In this document: piece by piece, positions 11,951-20,064 of the stretch | Numbering within the stretch: the stretch's first letter is position 1 | Layout of the letters: the number at the start of each line of letters is the position of its first letter | Assembly (NCBI GenBank): GCA_020002185.1 | Contig: CM034539.1 | Span: 26,880,032-26,944,031, forward strand | From: Paraescarpia echinospica | Taxonomy: Eukaryota > Annelida > Polychaeta > Sabellida > Siboglinidae | DNA length: 64,000 nucleotides | Direction: 5' to 3' | Notes under the pieces: generated by a model | What the model saw: the letters and a program-made list of their open reading frames with translations, nothing else | Told to the model about the DNA's origin: nothing | Database searches by the model: none | Position numbers and translations under genes: made by a program

Positions 11951-12201
11951 GTGGGACTTATTTGCATTTCACGTAAAGTACAACGTTAATGTTTGATACT
12001 AATTTTTCATTTTATTATTTACACAAATCAGATCTATATCAAAGTGGTACAGTTAGCATGAATCACTATTGAATAAACGTCAAATTAGATATGATGTAAT
12101 AACGACCGAAATGTGTTTATATTACATAATAAACTGGTGTCCTCGTCTTGTTGCTACTTCCCATTATAGGTACTTTTCATCCGCATTTCCACTGTTATAA
12201 G

Positions 12202-12463
12202 ATGCCACGTTCATGATCAAGTTGACCGTGCTAGTCTCTCGAACTCTGCCTGGGTTCCTCTCCTTCTAGCGCCCATAACGAGAGGCTACCGTGAGTTCGG
12301 CGACTGCGCCGTGTTCTTCGACCACAATCGCAAGACGTGCTAAGATGGGACGTCAACAACCAATGCTCTTGACATCATTCTCAGAGCTGGTCGGTTGCAA
12401 TCGCAAAATACAGTTCGTGTCAACGTCACCATGCAGAAGGGAGACTGCAGCGACGATAAGCAG
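12202..12463 (+). pseudogene. Exon after the kringle, unrecognised domain, with stop
   Basis: Acceptor ttataag at 12195-12201 and donor CAG/GTGATA at 12464 bound an exon that is in phase with the kringle exon. The homologous minus-strand exon at 51654-51913 is open throughout. This copy has an in-frame TAA right after the conserved KTC triplet near 12340 and several replacements, so the plus-strand gene copy is a pseudogene. The domain (GDCAVFFDHNRKTC, NVTMQKGDCSDD) is not one I recognise. Confidence 0.75.
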
Positions 12464-12640
12464 GTGATAAATATATTGTTTGAAAGGAGATCAATAAAAT
12501 TATAAAAATAATAAGTCGTATTAACCACGGTGTGCGGATTTAACAACGATTGCCACACAGAATTAACTGCAGATGACAAATGGCTTATTGAGAGTTAAGC
12601 CTTTCTTGCTATTTGATAACCAAAACATTACCAACTAGAC

Positions 12641-12858
12641 AAACACACGCACGCACCCATGCACGCACGTACACCCGCGCATACAAACGCACGCATGCTA
12701 GTACACACACACGCACGCTCGTACACACAAATAAACACACACACAGGTGTATATGTAAAGTCTTGCCCATCTCAGTTGGTATCGTTCCTTTTCGACAGTG
12801 GATTCATCATGTTGTTTTTGGGCGACCCGCTGTTCTTGCGCGTACACAAGCACACACG

Positions 12859-12933
<75 letters not shown>

Positions 12934-13092
12934 ACACACAAACTTCTATGTGATCAACAAGACGTGAGAGACACATTCACGCTCGCCTGCACACACACAC
13001 GCACGCACATACACTTGCACGCCGCTCACATACATATATATATATTCACACTATTTATATATTTATATATATATATATATATATATACATAC

Positions 13093-13123
<31 letters not shown>

Positions 13124-13171
13124 GAATATATATATATGAATATATATATATATATATATGAGTGTATTATA

Positions 13172-13209
<38 letters not shown>

Positions 13210-13221
13210 ACACACACACTC

Positions 13222-13273
<52 letters not shown>

Positions 13274-13275
13274 TT
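12641..13275. repeat. (CA)n and (TA)n microsatellites
   Basis: CGCACA/CACA repeats occur at 12641-12745, 12845-12940 and 12990-13020, then (TATA)n from 13030 to 13270. All long frames here are simple-sequence translations. Confidence 0.97.
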
Positions 13276-13429
13276 TACAATACCTATCCCCTTCGGACAT
13301 TTTCGTTCATAAAATGGCGTCGTTGCCTGTTGTTTCTGTATGATACAGTAATATTATTTTTCTTTGGTCTGCTTGTTTCTCTTAATCACTTCCACTCTAT
13401 ACTTTAAGCAATGTTCTATCTACATTGAT

Positions 13430-13946
13430 GTTTCTATATAGGTGTCGTTAAGTGTGGAGTTAAAATAGGTTTCGGGAGTATGGTTGCTGCGCCAGCGCTG
13501 TGGGACTCTCCCCTACTAGTGGTAAGTCCGTTGGAAATAAAGTAAATAAGTTAGCGTCACTTGAAGACCCGCATTGGTGTTCTCCCTTGTCCTACGTAGC
13601 TCCTCGGAGTATTACTAGTTTAATGGCGGCGGGTGTTTTGTTTAAACAATTCAGATTTATGTTTGTTTGATAGACCAGTGTGCATATATTCGATTGCACT
13701 GGAAATCGACTTCGCATTATCATATATGTAACCAACATTTCTTCCGAGCGAGTTTAATAATTATGTTGAATATGAAATTGGATTTTTACGTCGCCGGATC
13801 CGCGCCAACACGGCATTCCCGGCCGTTCGCCTGGGCTCGTGTACATGAGCCCAAGCCGGCAATGTGGCGGTGCCGCTGTGCCAGTGTTTCTGTGAAGCGT
13901 TCAGTAGTTCAGAAACGTGAAATACACAGGGTACATAAGAACATTA
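13430..13946 (+). other. Host flank; possible LINE RT tail remnant
   Basis: Around 13490-13525 one frame reads APALWDSPLLV, like the end of LINE reverse transcriptases. The match is short. The rest of this stretch up to the Polinton target duplication has no recognisable gene. Confidence 0.3.
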
Positions 13947-13952
13947 TATGTT
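13947..13952. repeat. Target-site duplication TATGTT, left
   Basis: Six bases directly before the left TIR, identical to 31138-31143 directly after the right TIR. Confidence 0.95.
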
Positions 13953-14306
13953 AGTAGTATATAGGCGCTGTACGGTATCCAAACCCTACTTATAAAAAAC
14001 GTTTTAATGACCACTAATCGTTTCGGGGACCTTACTTATAAAAAAAGATCAAAGGCTTTTTTTTGACACTAATTGTTTTGGGGAACCTACTTATAAAAAA
14101 CGTGATGAATTACCCCTTTGACACTAATTGGTTTTGGACACCTACTTATAAAAAACGTGATTGATTACCCCGAGATGCCACCTAGCGGTGAGTGCAGAGA
14201 CCCTTTTAGTTCGTCCCCTAGCGATCAACGCCGTACCTAGAGTGTACTGACGTAAGCAATAATGCGTTTATCGCGTGAATATATAACCACGATAAAACCA
14301 CTGTGT
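13953..14306 (+). repeat. Polinton 1 left terminal inverted repeat
   Basis: Pairs with 30785-31137 with only about ten differences. It contains four copies of ACTTATAAAAA starting at about 13988, 14034, 14089 and 14144, spaced roughly 50 bp apart. The outer AGTAGT is shared with Polinton 2 and fits the AG...CT termini known for Polintons. Confidence 0.97.
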
Positions 14307-14310
14307 AAAC

Positions 14311-14388
14311 GTCGACGACGGATTAGCTCTCCTGGGAGAGTGTTCGACTGAGGATCGAAAGATTTCCGGTCCGAGTCCGTTCGTCGAC
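14311..14388 (+). ncRNA. tRNA-like Pol III unit 1
   Basis: Has an A-box-like TAGCTCTCCTGG, a 5-bp D-type hairpin, a 5-bp anticodon-type stem with the 7-base loop CTGAGGA (GAG at the anticodon position), and a B-box-like GGTCCGAGTCC. The 8-base 5' end pairs perfectly with the 3' end. TTTTT at 14391-14395 is a Pol III terminator. The spacing between the outer stem and the TA before the D arm is about six bases too long for a normal tRNA, so it is tRNA-like, resembling tRNA-Phe in its D and anticodon arms. It lies just inside the left TIR. Confidence 0.65.
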
Positions 14389-14484
14389 CCTTTTTAGATT
14401 CGTTGTATGTGAGGTGACACGTAGCGGTGAGTACAGAGATCATTGTTCCCTATAATATAACCGGGGTAAAACCACTGCATAATC

Positions 14485-14562
14485 GTTGGCGACGGTATAG
14501 CTCTCTTAGGAGAGTGTTCGCCTAGGGATCGAAAGATTCCGGGTTTGAACCCTAGTCGCAAC
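14485..14562 (+). ncRNA. tRNA-like Pol III unit 2
   Basis: A tandem paralogue of the unit at 14311, with flanking sequence also duplicated (agcggtgagt...cagaga at 14413 and 14184). It has TAGCTCTCTTAGGAGAG, the loop CTAGGGA on a stem with one mismatch, and a better B box (GGGTTTGAACCC). It is followed at once by TTTTT (14563-14567). The outer GTTG-GCGAC stem has a one-base bulge. Small Pol III RNAs with internal A and B boxes are known in adenoviruses (VA RNAs) and a murine herpesvirus. Whether this one is expressed is unknown. Confidence 0.65.
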
Positions 14563-14594
14563 TTTTTAGTTCCTCTATCTAGCGGTGGTGACTG

Positions 14595-14602
14595 TATATA
14601 AG
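14595..14602 (+). promoter_or_regulatory. TATA box for the NADAR and late module
   Basis: TATATAAG lies 32-39 bases before the ATG at 14634, right after the second tRNA-like unit. It is the best promoter candidate for the plus-strand gene block. Confidence 0.55.
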
Positions 14603-14633
14603 CGGTGGCGGTAGCGGGTTATCGGTAGTCGGT

Positions 14634-15164
14634 ATGATGTCGTCACCTATATGGTTTGGTGGATCGCGGTCGTTCTTGTCGAATATGTATTCGTGTCGAA
14701 TGACGGTGTGGGGACGGGGCTTTCAATCCGTCGAGCACGCCTATCAGTATAGGAAAACAATGTTCAACGACGACGTGGAATGCGCCGAACGTATCAATGA
14801 AGCGAAACGACGCGGTTACGAAATTCGAAAAAAGAGAACGGGAACCAAATGGAACGACGTTAGGGTGGGATGTATGAAGGGGTTGTTGATGAGAAAGTTT
14901 GGCGGGTCATCCGAGTTGAAGGCCGAACTGTTGGCCACTGGGGACGCTGAATTGCTGGAATGGGTACCGAGTAGGGAGGTTTTCTGGGGTAGCAGGATCG
15001 GGGACGTTGCGGGGAAGAACATGCTCGGTAAACTGTTGATGGAGGTACGCGATGCTTATAAAGACGCGTATAAAGTGTTCGTCGTTCAGTCGTCGAAAAA
15101 TGAACGGACCGTCGTTGAAGCATCCTTTTACATGTATAGTAACCGGTCCTACGGGGTGCGGTAA
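14634..15164 (+). CDS. NADAR-domain protein (YbiA/DUF1768-like)
   Basis: Shows the family order: SRSFLSNMYSC near the N-terminus, FQSVEHAYQYRK with the conserved Glu, a middle KWNDVRVGCMKGLLMRKF, and FWGSRIGDVAGKNMLGKLLM near residue 140. NADAR proteins cleave N-glycosidic bonds in ADP-ribose-linked or riboflavin-pathway compounds, and bacterial members reverse DNA ADP-ribosylation. A homologue is first in the late block of Polinton 2 as well, so it is an element gene rather than a passenger. The conserved part ends near residue 141. The last ~36 residues overlap the ATPase start in another frame and are absent from the homologue, so the true end may be nearer 15060. ATGs at 14634 and 14637 are both possible. 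Confidence 0.8.
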   Translation: MMSSPIWFGGSRSFLSNMYSCRMTVWGRGFQSVEHAYQYRKTMFNDDVECAERINEAKRRGYEIRKKRTGTKWNDVRVGCMKGLLMRKFGGSSELKAELLATGDAELLEWVPSREVFWGSRIGDVAGKNMLGKLLMEVRDAYKDAYKVFVVQSSKNERTVVEASFYMYSNRSYGVR

Positions 15165-15776
15165 GACGACGTTCGTCGAGCGTCTGATACGTCACGACGC
15201 TATGATCGATCCGCCGCCGGAGAAAATCCTGTGGTGCTACGGACAGTGGCAGAGCGGCTATGCGTCTATGTCTTCGAAAATAGAGTTCGTAGACGGCCTG
15301 CCGGATCCGAAACGTTTAGACGGTAAAGCGAGAACGCTTCTAGTACTCGACGACCTCATGGAGGAGACCGATAGCCGGGTGACGGTACTATTTACTAAAA
15401 AAAGTCATCATTGTAATACGTCGGTCGTACAACTGCGACAGAACATGTTTCCGAAAGGGAAAGAAAACGTACAATCAGCCTGAACTCCCAATACATAGTG
15501 CTATTCAAGAGCCCCCGAGATGCCGGCCAAGTAGGTCACCTAGCGAAACAGATGTACCCGGGAAAGGTCTACTACATGATAGAGGCTTTCAAAGACGCGA
15601 CGTCGTCGGCGTACGGCTATCTATTCGTGGATCTGAAACAGGAAACGGAAGAGGACATGCGCCTGCGTACGTGCATATTTCCGGACGATCGTCTTCAGTA
15701 CGTGTACGTACGGAAGGGTGGTGGCGGCGGTGGTGGTGGTGGCGGCAGAGAGAACATCGGCGCGTACGTTTATTAG
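15100..15776 (+). pseudogene. DNA-packaging ATPase (FtsK/HerA, A32-like), one frameshift
   Basis: Would pump the element genome into capsids. GPTGCGKTTFV is the Walker A motif about 15 residues from the start, and TLLVLDDLMEE is the Walker B motif. The ATG at 15100 is chosen because the homologue in Polinton 2 starts at the matching place. The frame is lost near 15470, where conserved PKGKEN changes frame, and resumes to include LAKQMYPGKVYYM and YLFVDLKQET up to a Gly-rich tail ending at 15776. The shift appears to be one missing base. About 220 residues in total is normal for Polinton ATPases. Confidence 0.85.
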
Positions 15777-15781
15777 TCGTT

Positions 15782-16182
15782 ATGACGGGGCGCGCGGTGG
15801 TAGCGAAGCGACGACCGAAGGTGGCGGCACCGACGAATCGAGTGAAGAGACACATTTTCGCCCTGCAACTGTTGATAGACATAGGCGGAACATCGATCTG
15901 CGAAAAGCCGAGATCGGCCACGCGGACGCCGGTCTCATTTGTAGTCTGTGCGATTGCGCGTACAACATTCTGAAAGAGAACGTGAAGTTGTCGCCGAAAC
16001 AGAAACGCGTGTTGTCAAAATATCGGAATCACCTGCGTAAACTCGCCGACAAACAAGTTGCGATTAAGCAGAAGCGAGCCGTCTTGCAAAAGGGTCCGGG
16101 TGGTTTTCTGACGGTCCTGCTAGCGCCGTTAGCGAGCACCTTTCTCCTGCCGCTGCTCAGACAGGTGATCGGCAGCGGGTGA
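15782..16182 (+). pseudogene. Small Polinton protein with hydrophobic C-terminus, frameshifted
   Basis: The N-terminal frame (MTGRAVVAKRR, RVKRHIFALQLL) starts at 15782. A shift near 15870-15885 leads into HADAGLICSLCDCAYNIL, then the basic KYRNHLRKLADKQ, then a Gly and hydrophobic end (FLTVLLAPLASTFLL). The order basic helix, QKGPGGFL, hydrophobic helix is common in Polintons and suggests a membrane-active or pVI-like minor virion protein, but the function is unproven. The Polinton 2 homologue (45515-45859) is intact. Confidence 0.7.
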
Positions 16183-16185
16183 TTG

Positions 16186-16953
16186 ATGCAGTACGCGAAG
16201 AAGATGGCGTTGGTCGACCCGCGATTGGTGGAAAGCCTCCTGCCACGTTTCGATCAGCCACCGAGCACGCCCCGATCACGTGTGCTGAGTAGCCTGGACA
16301 GCGACATGAAGGACATTCTAGAACGTTCGGATATATCGGAACGCGAAAAGGTAGCGTCGTACAATCAACTGCTGAGTCGGTACAATACGATAGAGGCGGC
16401 TCGAGCGGCGCAACCGGTACGCGTATCGGTGGTCAACAGCAGCGGCGGCGAGACGTCTGCTGTGGGGGTGGGGGCGGCGACGGTGGCGCCACCATCGTCG
16501 GAGGTCGTAGAGCGCGCAATCATACCCAGTATGCTGAAAACGCTGAAAGGGAAGACGGGACTGCTTATCGAAAAAATGAAAGCCGATCCGTTGTGTCGAT
16601 GGAACGATCGCGGTGAATTCGTGTACGACGGTAAAACGATCGCGGGGAGTAACATGGTCGATCTAGTGACCGATCTCATGCGAACGAGATCGAAGACGAC
16701 AGCGCCCGTAGGATGGCGAGAGTTCGGATTGCGCATGAAGGATATGAATATCCCTATGGAATTCGTGGGCAACCAGCGCTATCGGTCGTACATGGAGCGA
16801 CGACAGAAGCGCCTACTAGAAGAGGCGTCGATGACGCCGACAACGACTAGTTCATCAGCGACGCCGGAGTGGAGACGTCGTCGGATACGAGGCGAGACTA
16901 AACGCAGACAACGATCCCCTTCGTTGGGCGTCGCGGAGTGGGACACGTTGTGA
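16186..16953 (+). CDS. Conserved Polinton virion-module protein, 255 aa
   Basis: Starts MQYAKKMALVDPRL and contains LSSLDSDMKDIL and YNQLLSRY, motifs recurring at this position in animal Polintons. A second conserved block, WNDRGEFVYDGKTIAGSNM, lies near residue 145. The C-terminus is Arg-rich and could contact DNA or capsid. The role is not established. A homologue with two frame breaks is at 44850-45515. The frame is open here. The stop TGA overlaps the next start (TGATG at 16951-16955), suggesting linked translation or a shared transcript. Confidence 0.7.
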   Translation: MQYAKKMALVDPRLVESLLPRFDQPPSTPRSRVLSSLDSDMKDILERSDISEREKVASYNQLLSRYNTIEAARAAQPVRVSVVNSSGGETSAVGVGAATVAPPSSEVVERAIIPSMLKTLKGKTGLLIEKMKADPLCRWNDRGEFVYDGKTIAGSNMVDLVTDLMRTRSKTTAPVGWREFGLRMKDMNIPMEFVGNQRYRSYMERRQKRLLEEASMTPTTTSSSATPEWRRRRIRGETKRRQRSPSLGVAEWDTL

Positions 16954-17156
16954 TGCCGTCACGACGCACGATAACGGCCATCGTCGTCGGCTTCACCATC
17001 GCGCTTATCGCTCTCTATACGTGTACAATAATCATCGTACATTTATCATCATCGTCGTCGTCGTCGTCGTCATGGTGTCCGGGTGGAGTCGTCGTCGTTG
17101 TCCAAAACGAAAGCTTCGACAGCAACGAAACGACGTCGACGACGACGACGACCTGA
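16953..17156 (+). CDS. Small membrane protein with WCPGG motif, overlaps the integrase
   Basis: 67 aa: MPSR, one strongly hydrophobic segment of about 25 residues (residues 6-31), a Ser run, then WCPGG and QNES. The 58-aa homologue at 44667-44843 keeps MPSR, one transmembrane segment, WCPGG, NES and a TT ending. Its 3' part overlaps the integrase start by about 85 bases in another frame in both elements, so the overlap itself is conserved. Function unknown. Confidence 0.6.
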   Translation: MPSRRTITAIVVGFTIALIALYTCTIIIVHLSSSSSSSSSWCPGGVVVVVQNESFDSNETTSTTTTT

Positions 17157-18217
17157 ATAGCGTCTACTTCGATCCGAAACGGGTGGGAAGTTACGGAGGC
17201 GTCGACGCGTTGCACCGGGCGTCGAAGCTCCGACGTCCGGCCGTCGAGAGGTGGCTAGCGTCGCAGGACGCCTATACCCTACACAAACCGGTTAAACGAC
17301 ATTTCAAAAGACGTCGCGTCATCATGGGCGGTCGAAACCAGCAGTGTCAAGCCGATCTGGTCGACTTGACTAGACTGAAAATGCACAACGACGGTATAAC
17401 ATACCTATTGACGGTGATCGATGTGTTTTCGAAGTGGGCGTGGTGCGTTCCGTTGAAGAGTAAGTCCGGCCCGTCGCTCGTCGAGGCCTTCGAGCGCCTG
17501 CTGAGCGGCGACGACGAGACGCTGAACTCGCTGCAGACCGATAAGGGGACCGAGTTTTTGAACCGACCCCTGCAAACGTTCCTAAAGAGTCGCGGCGTTC
17601 ATCATTTCGTGACGCATAACGAGGAGACTAAAGCGAGCGTCGTGGAACGGTTTAATCGAACTTTGAAGACGCGTATGTGGCGCTATTTTACGAAACACGA
17701 GACGCTGCGCTACGTAGAGGCGTTACCGGATTTCGTGCGATCGTACAACAACGCCTACCACCGAAGCATCGGTAGGACGCCGGCGAGTGTCGACGTGACG
17801 AATCAGGAGGCCGTATTGCAACGACTGTACGGTGGCGACGTCGGCTGCGGACAACGGCGAAAACCGAAATTACGCGTGGGAGATCGCGTACGTATCAGAA
17901 AGACGAGGGCTCAATTCAAAAAAGGATACATGGCTAACTGGAGCGAGGAACTCTTCACCGTCGTAGAGGTGCACCCGTCCGAACCTCCCGTTTATCGCCT
18001 GAAGGAAGACGCCGGAACGCCGGTAGAGGGCGCCTTCTACGAACCGGAACTACAACGCGTAGTCGTTCCGAAAGACAAACTGTATCGCGTGGAGGCGGTT
18101 CTACAGCGTCGTCGGCGTCGTCGCGGCGGCGGTGGTTCGGAGGCGTTCGTAAAATGGAGCGGATATCCGGCCTCCTTCAACAGCTGGATCGACGCCGTGT
18201 CGCTCGTGGACCTATAA
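17072..18217 (+). CDS. Polinton integrase (RVE) with chromodomain, intact
   Basis: 381 aa from the ATG at 17072, chosen because the Polinton 2 homologue starts at the same place. It is a retroviral-type integrase that inserts element ends and makes 6-bp duplications. Catalytic residues: Asp in QADLVDL (about residue 95), Asp in LQTDKGTEF (157) and Glu in KASVVERFNRT (192). The N-terminal part (SYGGVDALHRA) resembles the usual Polinton integrase leader. The C-terminus has an SH3-like region (KKGYMANWSEELF) and a chromodomain (YRVEAVLQ, FVKWSGYPASFNSWI), which may steer insertion to modified chromatin. This is the best-preserved enzyme of Polinton 1. Confidence 0.93.
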   Translation: MVSGWSRRRCPKRKLRQQRNDVDDDDDLNSVYFDPKRVGSYGGVDALHRASKLRRPAVERWLASQDAYTLHKPVKRHFKRRRVIMGGRNQQCQADLVDLTRLKMHNDGITYLLTVIDVFSKWAWCVPLKSKSGPSLVEAFERLLSGDDETLNSLQTDKGTEFLNRPLQTFLKSRGVHHFVTHNEETKASVVERFNRTLKTRMWRYFTKHETLRYVEALPDFVRSYNNAYHRSIGRTPASVDVTNQEAVLQRLYGGDVGCGQRRKPKLRVGDRVRIRKTRAQFKKGYMANWSEELFTVVEVHPSEPPVYRLKEDAGTPVEGAFYEPELQRVVVPKDKLYRVEAVLQRRRRRRGGGGSEAFVKWSGYPASFNSWIDAVSLVDL

Positions 18218-18372
18218 AAAGACTACTACTACTAGCGAGGAGGCGATGAGAATAAATCGTTGGATGCGCCACACGGGGTGCTGGCGACTGCACGAGGCGG
18301 GAATATGCAACGGATCTTCGTTCTTACCGTATAAAGGTCCCTGCTGTATCGACAGAGCGCAGTGGCGCGACG

Positions 18373-18735
18373 ATGAGCGACGACGACGAAACTACCTCGA
18401 GTGGCAATCGTCGAACGAACGCCGGCGCCGAGCACGCGGACTCCGTCGACGAGCACGCGGAATCCATCGACGCTACCACCACAACCACCGCCGAACCCGT
18501 TCCATGGCGAATCTGCGGCAACGAATGCCCTAAGGCCGAAATCGTATTCCTCTGTCAGGTCGTCGTCCTGTACTTCGTCATCGCCGTTAGTATATACAAT
18601 CTTACGAAAGGTCAAGGTGGCTCCAACCTGTGGACGGCGCTGTTGAGCAGCTGTCTCGGTTACCTGCTCCCGAGTCCTTCTATGAGTGTTGGTGGCGGCG
18701 AACGTCGACAACAACACGATGGCGGTCTCGTCTGA
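18373..18735 (+). CDS. CGNECPK membrane protein of Polintons
   Basis: 120 aa. An acidic, Thr-rich N-terminus is followed by ICGNECPKAE, one transmembrane helix (VVVLYFVIAVSIYNL) and a second hydrophobic stretch (WTALLSSCLGYLLP). The homologue at 43069-43383 is nearly identical over this block. The family is common in Polintons, but its role is unknown; it could be a virion membrane or entry component. Its last 17 bases overlap the penton start. Confidence 0.75.
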   Translation: MSDDDETTSSGNRRTNAGAEHADSVDEHAESIDATTTTTAEPVPWRICGNECPKAEIVFLCQVVVLYFVIAVSIYNLTKGQGGSNLWTALLSSCLGYLLPSPSMSVGGGERRQQHDGGLV

Positions 18736-19589
18736 CTTTTACCTGACGCTACCGAGCAACGCGTCTATGAAGCGTCACCCCAAAAATACGTTGACGCACT
18801 ACGTCACGACGTTGCCGCGACGTTTCGACTTATCGGGGGAGTGGGAATGCGGAGCGGTGTCGGTACAGTATCCGCACACGTGGTACAACGTGAGAAAGAA
18901 GGACGCCTACTTCTACCTGACTTGCGCGACTGGTGATCCGGGTATTTATACGCAGGTAGACGAATACGGCACGACCATCCTGATATACCGTCAGACCGCG
19001 ATTCCTCACGGTTTCTAAAACAACGTTTATACGTTATTGAACAGGATCAACGAGGCGCTAGATAAATTGTGCACCAAAAAGGTCAAGGTCATGCTAGAAT
19101 ACTGCGCCGTCTCTAACCGATTTACGCTACGTATGTCGCCGGGTGTCGAATTTATCATACCTCATACGAGCCGTCTGAAGGACGTGCTAGGTTTCCAAAG
19201 CAACACGATCCTGAGTAACGCCATGTTTGGTCCGGCGTCGGCGGTCGTCATCGAGACCATGCCCGTCGCGTACACGTACGAGTACGAAGGACGCGTTACG
19301 GTGGATATGTCGGCGGGCATCGAGACTGTACGTGTACACGGATCTCGTGGAACCGCGCGTCGTCGGTGACGTGTACGCGCCACTCCTTCGAAACATCGCC
19401 GTCCGCGGTGAGAACGGTGACATTATTTCGGAAACGTTCGACCGCGTCCAATACGTGAAGCTGCTGCGGAATCAATTCGATACGATCGAACTCGATATAA
19501 GAGACGATCACGGCCAACCGATACCATTCGAGCAGGGGAAGGTGGTGACGACGCTTCTCTTCAGACGCTGTAAATCGAAATTGTTTTAA
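18719..19589 (+). pseudogene. Penton/minor capsid protein, one stop and one frameshift
   Basis: Starts SSDFYLTLPSNASM and continues with LSGEWECGAVSVQYPHTWYN, typical of the single jelly-roll minor capsid protein of Polintons, which would form capsid vertices. TAA at 19016-19018 interrupts it after PHGF in frame. A frameshift near 19330 changes frame before EPRVVGDVYAPLL. The end RRCKSKLF matches the intact Polinton 2 copy (42243-43082, 279 aa). Product name rests on family knowledge and length. Confidence 0.85.
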
Positions 19590-19590
19590 C

Positions 19591-20062
19591 ATGCCTCCGT
19601 CGTCGAAGAACCCGTACGTGGACTACTACGTTCGTCAGGTCGGCGGTCAGCTGCCGGTCTTCGTCGGTGCTCAGGGGGCAACGAGGTCACGGTCTGGGCA
19701 ATCTGTTCGGGAGCCTGTTTCGAAGCGCAATGCCGCTTATCAAGAGAGGCGCGTTGGCGTTGGAAAAACGTGCGCTCAACACCGGCATGCACGTGGCGCG
19801 CGACGTCGTCGCCGGCGGCAATCTGAAACAGTCGATAAAACGACGCGCGAAGGAGGCCGGCGCCGATCTTCTCGACGGCCTATTGAATTCGCAGGCACCG
19901 AAGAAGAAGAAGTGGAAGAAAAAAACGCAGCAGCAGCAGCAGTGCCGCCGCGGCGGCGGCGGGGGCGCCATCGCCGGCATAAAGAGACCGCGCCTAGCGG
20001 CGACGGCCGTCAGTAGGCGGAAGAGACGGCGTCGAACGGATCACGACATATTCGACGAGTAA
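19591..20062 (+). pseudogene. pX-like basic virion protein, one frameshift
   Basis: Begins with DYYVRQVGGQLPVFVG and changes frame in the G run at about 19672-19677. It then reads GHGLGNLFGSLFRSAMPLIK and VARDVVAGGNLKQSIKRRAK, ending in Lys/Arg-rich sequence. The protein recurs directly before the major capsid gene in Polintons and resembles small basic core or membrane-active adenoviral proteins such as pX or pVI; which one is unclear. The C-terminus also has a Gln/Arg/Gly low-complexity run. The Polinton 2 homologue is split by an LTR-like insertion. Confidence 0.75.
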
Positions 20063-20064
20063 CG

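Larger units (their letters stand above)
8970..12500 (+). repeat. Left arm of a large inverted host duplication
   Basis: Segments here recur in reverse complement and in mirrored order at 51600-59410. Matching pairs are 8985-9110 with 59255-59400, 9340-9460 with 59100-59215, 9890-10040 with 58060-58190, 10308-10397 with 57431-57522, 11803-11950 with 52164-52314, 12000-12110 with 52000-52110, and 12202-12463 with 51654-51913. The arms are diverged but collinear. Both Polintons lie between them. The match was found by eye, so exact limits are approximate. Confidence 0.8.

Noticed and set aside
14311..14388. Ordinary tRNA-Leu(GAG) or tRNA-Phe gene
   Set aside because: Spacing between the outer stem and the D arm is too long, there is no long variable arm for Leu, and the anticodon position is not GAA; kept only as tRNA-like.
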